The notes under the pieces were generated by a model. That model had not been told where the DNA came from and ran no database searches. It saw nothing but the letters and a program-made list of their open reading frames with translations. Shown piece after piece: positions 60,701-64,000 of a DNA stretch of 64,000 nt. Position 1 is the first letter of the stretch. The number at the start of each line of letters is the position of its first letter. A program made the position numbers and the translations under genes. The stretch is from NCBI GenBank assembly GCA_947846985.1, contig CANTUZ010000004.1, positions 11,026,927-11,090,926 on the forward strand, in the 5' to 3' direction. This DNA comes from Fratercula arctica. Lineage: Eukaryota; Chordata; Aves; Charadriiformes; Alcidae.

Positions 60701-63165
60701 TCTGTTGAAGTCCATTAGAAATTCCACTTCATATAATACATTTCACTATTATAGCAGAAGTCTTTACTCCCAAGAGTGAGCACTGTAATACATTTTTATG
60801 ATGTAATTGTCCACAGCCTGGAGAGCACCTGTTAGCTAAATCTGATTTAGTACATTGCTGCTACCACTGGTAAAATACAAGGCTGTATAGTAAAGCAGGT
60901 AGGAAGCAAAGAAAGAAGTTGATTTGCGTCCATGTATGTGTGCGTGTGCGCGTGAGATTTAACAACACTATACTTTCATGATATATATTTTTTTTTTCGT
61001 CTCCTATTGAAAATCTAATTTCTGTTTGTAACAATGACACAAAGATACATTTTTGTTTTGTGTGCGGTTTACAACACAAAACTTATATCAAAAGGAAATC
61101 ATAGAAAAATGTCAGTTAGCAATGATAGCTAATAGATGATACTAATACTGTTGCTGTCAAAATGCATTCAACAATTTGATTTTTATTATGTCTAGTTCCT
61201 TTTTAGGAACCTCAGACTCTGAAAGTTTTACTAGTAAATATTTCTAAAGATTACTACGTAAAACTGGAATAATTGCATCTGCTGTTTCATAATATAGATG
61301 CAGTGTAATTCTTGATGTAACTTCATAACATAATCTAATGTTTTTTGAAATCACTCAAGGTCCATTCTGTTAAGTTCCTCTAAATTGTCATGCTGAAATG
61401 AAAAACTTACCATCATGCTCTCTGAGTTGTCACATATGTAAGGTACATGAGCAGATGTCACTTGAGTGCAGAGATGTCAAAATAATTATTAGTAAGGCTT
61501 GAATGCCACTTTTTTTTTAATAGGAAAATGCTTCTGGTGGGGAATCCTTCAGACAACGTATTAGACAGAGCTCTTTCACAACAGAATATGGCGTTCCTGT
61601 TCATGTGTTTTCACATGTGAAAAATAGCTACTCTATCTCCCAGCTTGTGTTTATGTAAAAAGATATTAAGAAACACTAATCAACCCCTGATTATGCAGCT
61701 AAAAAAAAAAAAAAAAGACCATGGTATGTCATAGTTTTGGCAAGCTCCTAAATAAAGAGAGTTAAGTTTATATATTTGAAAACTTAAATTACCATTTTTT
61801 TTTTCTAAGCCTGTTGATCCTTACAACCTTGTTTGTGCTAAATATGGACTATCTGCAAGGGATGGCACAATTTTATACTCTGTGGGCTTAAATTAAATGC
61901 CAAAGAGCTTCAAAAGCCATTTTAATTGCTAAAATGAAATGATGACACGCATCAGAGAATCTTTATTTTTTTTCACACTGATGCCTACATAGCTTTTTAG
62001 AAGCTGTTAGACTTCATCTTTATTATGGAGTCCCTGTATTGTCTTATTTTTTAAAGACTGCAACATCACAGTTTCAGAAGGAAAGAGAAATCGAGACTGA
62101 AATTGCCATGCTCTGACTTTGAATCACAGCAATATCTGGGTTTATGTGACGCTTTTCCATTTCTGTTTTTTCTCCCTTTGCCTTTAAGGCTTGTATGTTC
62201 CTTGGACTGGGAACCAGTGGTGTTTTCTGCCCAAGCCCTCCGTCTAACCCAGGATGCACCCACAAATGGAGCATGTTTGGGCACCCACCTCCTGCACAAT
62301 CTCAGTGTAACCACACCAGGACACCGTGGTACAGCAGGTAACTTGCGTAGCAACAGTATGTAAATGGGAATTTGTAAAAAACTATGCAAATGGAAGACTT
62401 AATAATCTCCCCTCCTGAAGCTGTGCTGTTTGCTGGTGAACAATGAAGGCGTCTTTGAATTCCCAGCATGTTACAGTTACGAGAGAGATCCTCCTCAAAC
62501 TGATGAAGTAATGCCCAAACTCTTCATAAACGTCAACAATACCAAATACTTATTTGAAAAGCTTTTCAGCATCCTTCCAAATTTTGGATTATAATCTCTG
62601 TGTGTATATGCATAAATACATACAAATTTCCAAAAGCACTATATATTATTGTAAGCATTCAGATGGTACTTGGGTCAAAGGGAAGGAGCAGAGCCCCCCA
62701 AATGATTAAATTTTCAGAGTTCTTGTTATCCACAGTTCCCACCAGATATAACTGGAGTGATTAGCTACTCCTCAAAAAAATCTGTATTGCGTTAAACTTT
62801 AATAATCCTTGAGTTTGGGTTCTCCGTTTTTGCATTCATTTCTGAAATGAATGTTAGAAATGTTACTTTGCATGTGATTTTATTTCTTAATTTTTATTTT
62901 TTTTAATAAGACAAATTTTTGTTCTTCTGTAGAACCTATCTTGGATTCCGTTTGTTAGATTATGGGAATAAGACTGACATCCTATTGATCTTACAGTGGT
63001 TTGATGTCCACATAATGCTGCATGTTTCTATCCGTACCCAATTAACACTGTAAAGGGTTTTGATAATGTAACAAAGATAGACAATAAAAATGCAAGTTGC
63101 ATAAAAGGAATTCAAAGGGAAAACCATGTTGATTTAGTTTAGAATGAATTGTGAGAGAAGAAAAG
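54785..63165. other. non-coding stretch, nothing identified
   Basis: No supported gene over more than 8 kb. Noted in passing are a G/T-rich run near 55202-55245, an acceptor-like pyrimidine run before 55480, an alternating purine-pyrimidine run near 60932-60955 (catgtatgtgtgcgtgtgcg), and a possible old repeat word near 60693-60715 (gtcagctctgttgaagtcca). The frames 56312-56662 (116 codons) and 62066-62389 (107 codons) show no domain. Confidence 0.5.
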
Positions 63166-63170
63166 AGGTC
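63166..63170. repeat. 5-bp target-site duplication, left copy
   Basis: The bases aggtc lie immediately before the LTR and are repeated immediately after it at 63723-63727. A 5-bp duplication is the usual size for ERVL-type integration. Confidence 0.6.
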
Positions 63171-63722
63171 CATACTGGGTCTGGCTGGGATGGATTTAAT
63201 TTTCTCATGGTACCTGTATGGTCCTATGTTTTGGGTTTGTGACCAAAGCGGTGTTGGTAATACAGGGTTGTTTTAGCTGTTGCTGAACGGCAACTGAACA
63301 GCATGAAGGTCTTTTGTTTCTCACGCTGTCCCACCAGTGAGTAGGCTGGGAGTACGCAAGAAGTTGGGAGGGGACACAGCTGGGACTGCTGATGCCAAGT
63401 GACCAAAGGGACGTCCCAGACCATATGATGTTGTCCTCAGCAATAAGAGCTGGGTAAAGAAGAGGAAGAGGGAATGTTACACGTTTTCTGTAGTCTGTCT
63501 TCCCGAGTAACCCTTAGGTGTGGTGGAGCCCTGCTTTCCTGGCAATGGCTAAGCACCTGCCTGATGATGGGAAGTGGTGAATGAATTTCTTATTTTGTTT
63601 TCCTTGTGCAAGCAGCATTTGCTCTACCTGTTAAAAACACATGAGTTTTTGCCCTTCCCATTCTCTCCCCCATCTTTCTGGGGGGCACTGAGTGAGCTAC
63701 CTGCTGGGGTTAACCCACAACA
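63171..63722 (+). mobile_element. solo LTR of an avian ERVL-like endogenous retrovirus
   Basis: The 552-bp segment matches, by memory, a widespread avian LTR. It opens 'catactgggtctggctggga' and continues with 'atggatttaattttctcatg', 'gagtaggctgggagtacgca', 'aagttgggaggggacacagc', 'tggagccctgctttcctggc' and a terminal 'ctggggttaacccacaaca'. The first two bases are CA instead of the usual TG, while the end has the usual CA. There are no internal gag-pol sequences next to it, so it is a solo LTR left by recombination between two LTRs. Small changes and indels show an old, inactive copy. The TATA-like position near 63440-63455 is degenerate. The frames inside it (63224-63424 minus and 63574-63825 plus) are not genes. 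Confidence 0.88.
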
Positions 63723-63727
63723 AGGTC
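63723..63727. repeat. 5-bp target-site duplication, right copy
   Basis: The bases aggtc directly follow the terminal CA of the LTR and repeat the bases directly before it. Confidence 0.6.
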
Positions 63728-64000
63728 TTAAAAAGCTTTCCATTTTAAAGAGGCAACCTATCAGAAATCAGAAGACCTGTTCTGGGAAGCCAACTGAACT
63801 GAATTTGTCAGGGGTTCAAAGTTAGGAGGAGGTTTGAATAAAATTTCAGTCAAAGGTGTAAATATCTGAAATCCAAGGCAAACCCTACAAAACCGTAAAT
63901 AGGTAAACTAAAAGAATAGTAGAAGAAAACAGAATGATTAAATGATTAAGATTGATTAAAGAAAGCGACTAGCCAAAGCATCTTAGGTGGTTCAGAGAGA
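63728..64000. other. non-coding end of window
   Basis: AT-rich sequence with no recognisable gene or repeat. A short 'gattaaatgattaagattga' phrase near 63936 is low-complexity. Confidence 0.6.

Noticed and set aside
63224..63825. Two open frames near the right end
   Set aside because: They lie wholly or mostly within the solo LTR, which carries no retroviral protein genes.
1..64000. tRNA, rRNA, snRNA, CRISPR, mitochondrial insertions, bacterial or phage genes
   Set aside because: Looked for conserved boxes and repeats by eye on both strands; nothing beyond the SINE-derived tRNA-like heads was found.

Overview
The window looks like non-coding vertebrate chromosomal DNA, almost certainly from a bird. 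It is AT-rich and has no long open frame: the longest is about 168 codons and runs antisense across a retroelement. I see no rRNA, tRNA, operon or bacterial signal. The avian call rests on its repeats: four 5'-truncated CR1 LINE copies of avian type, and one LTR that I recognise as a widespread avian endogenous-retrovirus (ERVL-like) solo LTR. Older relics underneath are amniote-wide: an ancient CR1 of the turtle/crocodile type and several MIR/CORE-type tRNA-derived SINE relics. These family names come from memory of consensus sequences, since no search could be run.

Layout. 1-16.5 kb: unannotated AT-rich sequence with microsatellites and homopolymer runs, and a CNE-like block near 13.7-14.1 kb. 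16.5-18.6 kb: an A/C-only tract, a MIR relic, a TA-rich tract, a possible minus-strand exon (17914-18127) and a minus-strand CR1. 22-24 kb: a doubtful SINE relic, then the ancient CR1 (about 23110-23748) and a TA microsatellite. 25-36.5 kb: CNE-like blocks, MIR relics, an alternating purine-pyrimidine tract, a perfect 10-bp hairpin and an inverted-repeat relic. 37.8 kb: a possible plus-strand exon of 77 nt. 39-52 kb: three further CR1 fragments (39.5, 44.1, 51.5 kb), a degenerate tandem array at 45.1-45.3 kb and two palindromes just after it. 53-64 kb: largely empty sequence with a G-rich/CA tract, ending in the solo LTR (63171-63722), which is flanked by a 5-bp direct repeat.

No complete gene can be supported. 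The window is best read as intergenic or deep intronic. Two or three splice-bounded open segments might be exons of genes with very long introns, but they lie on opposite strands and I cannot name their products. I found no convincing new biological system. The most testable leads are the two exon candidates, the ancient CR1 and the CNE-like blocks.
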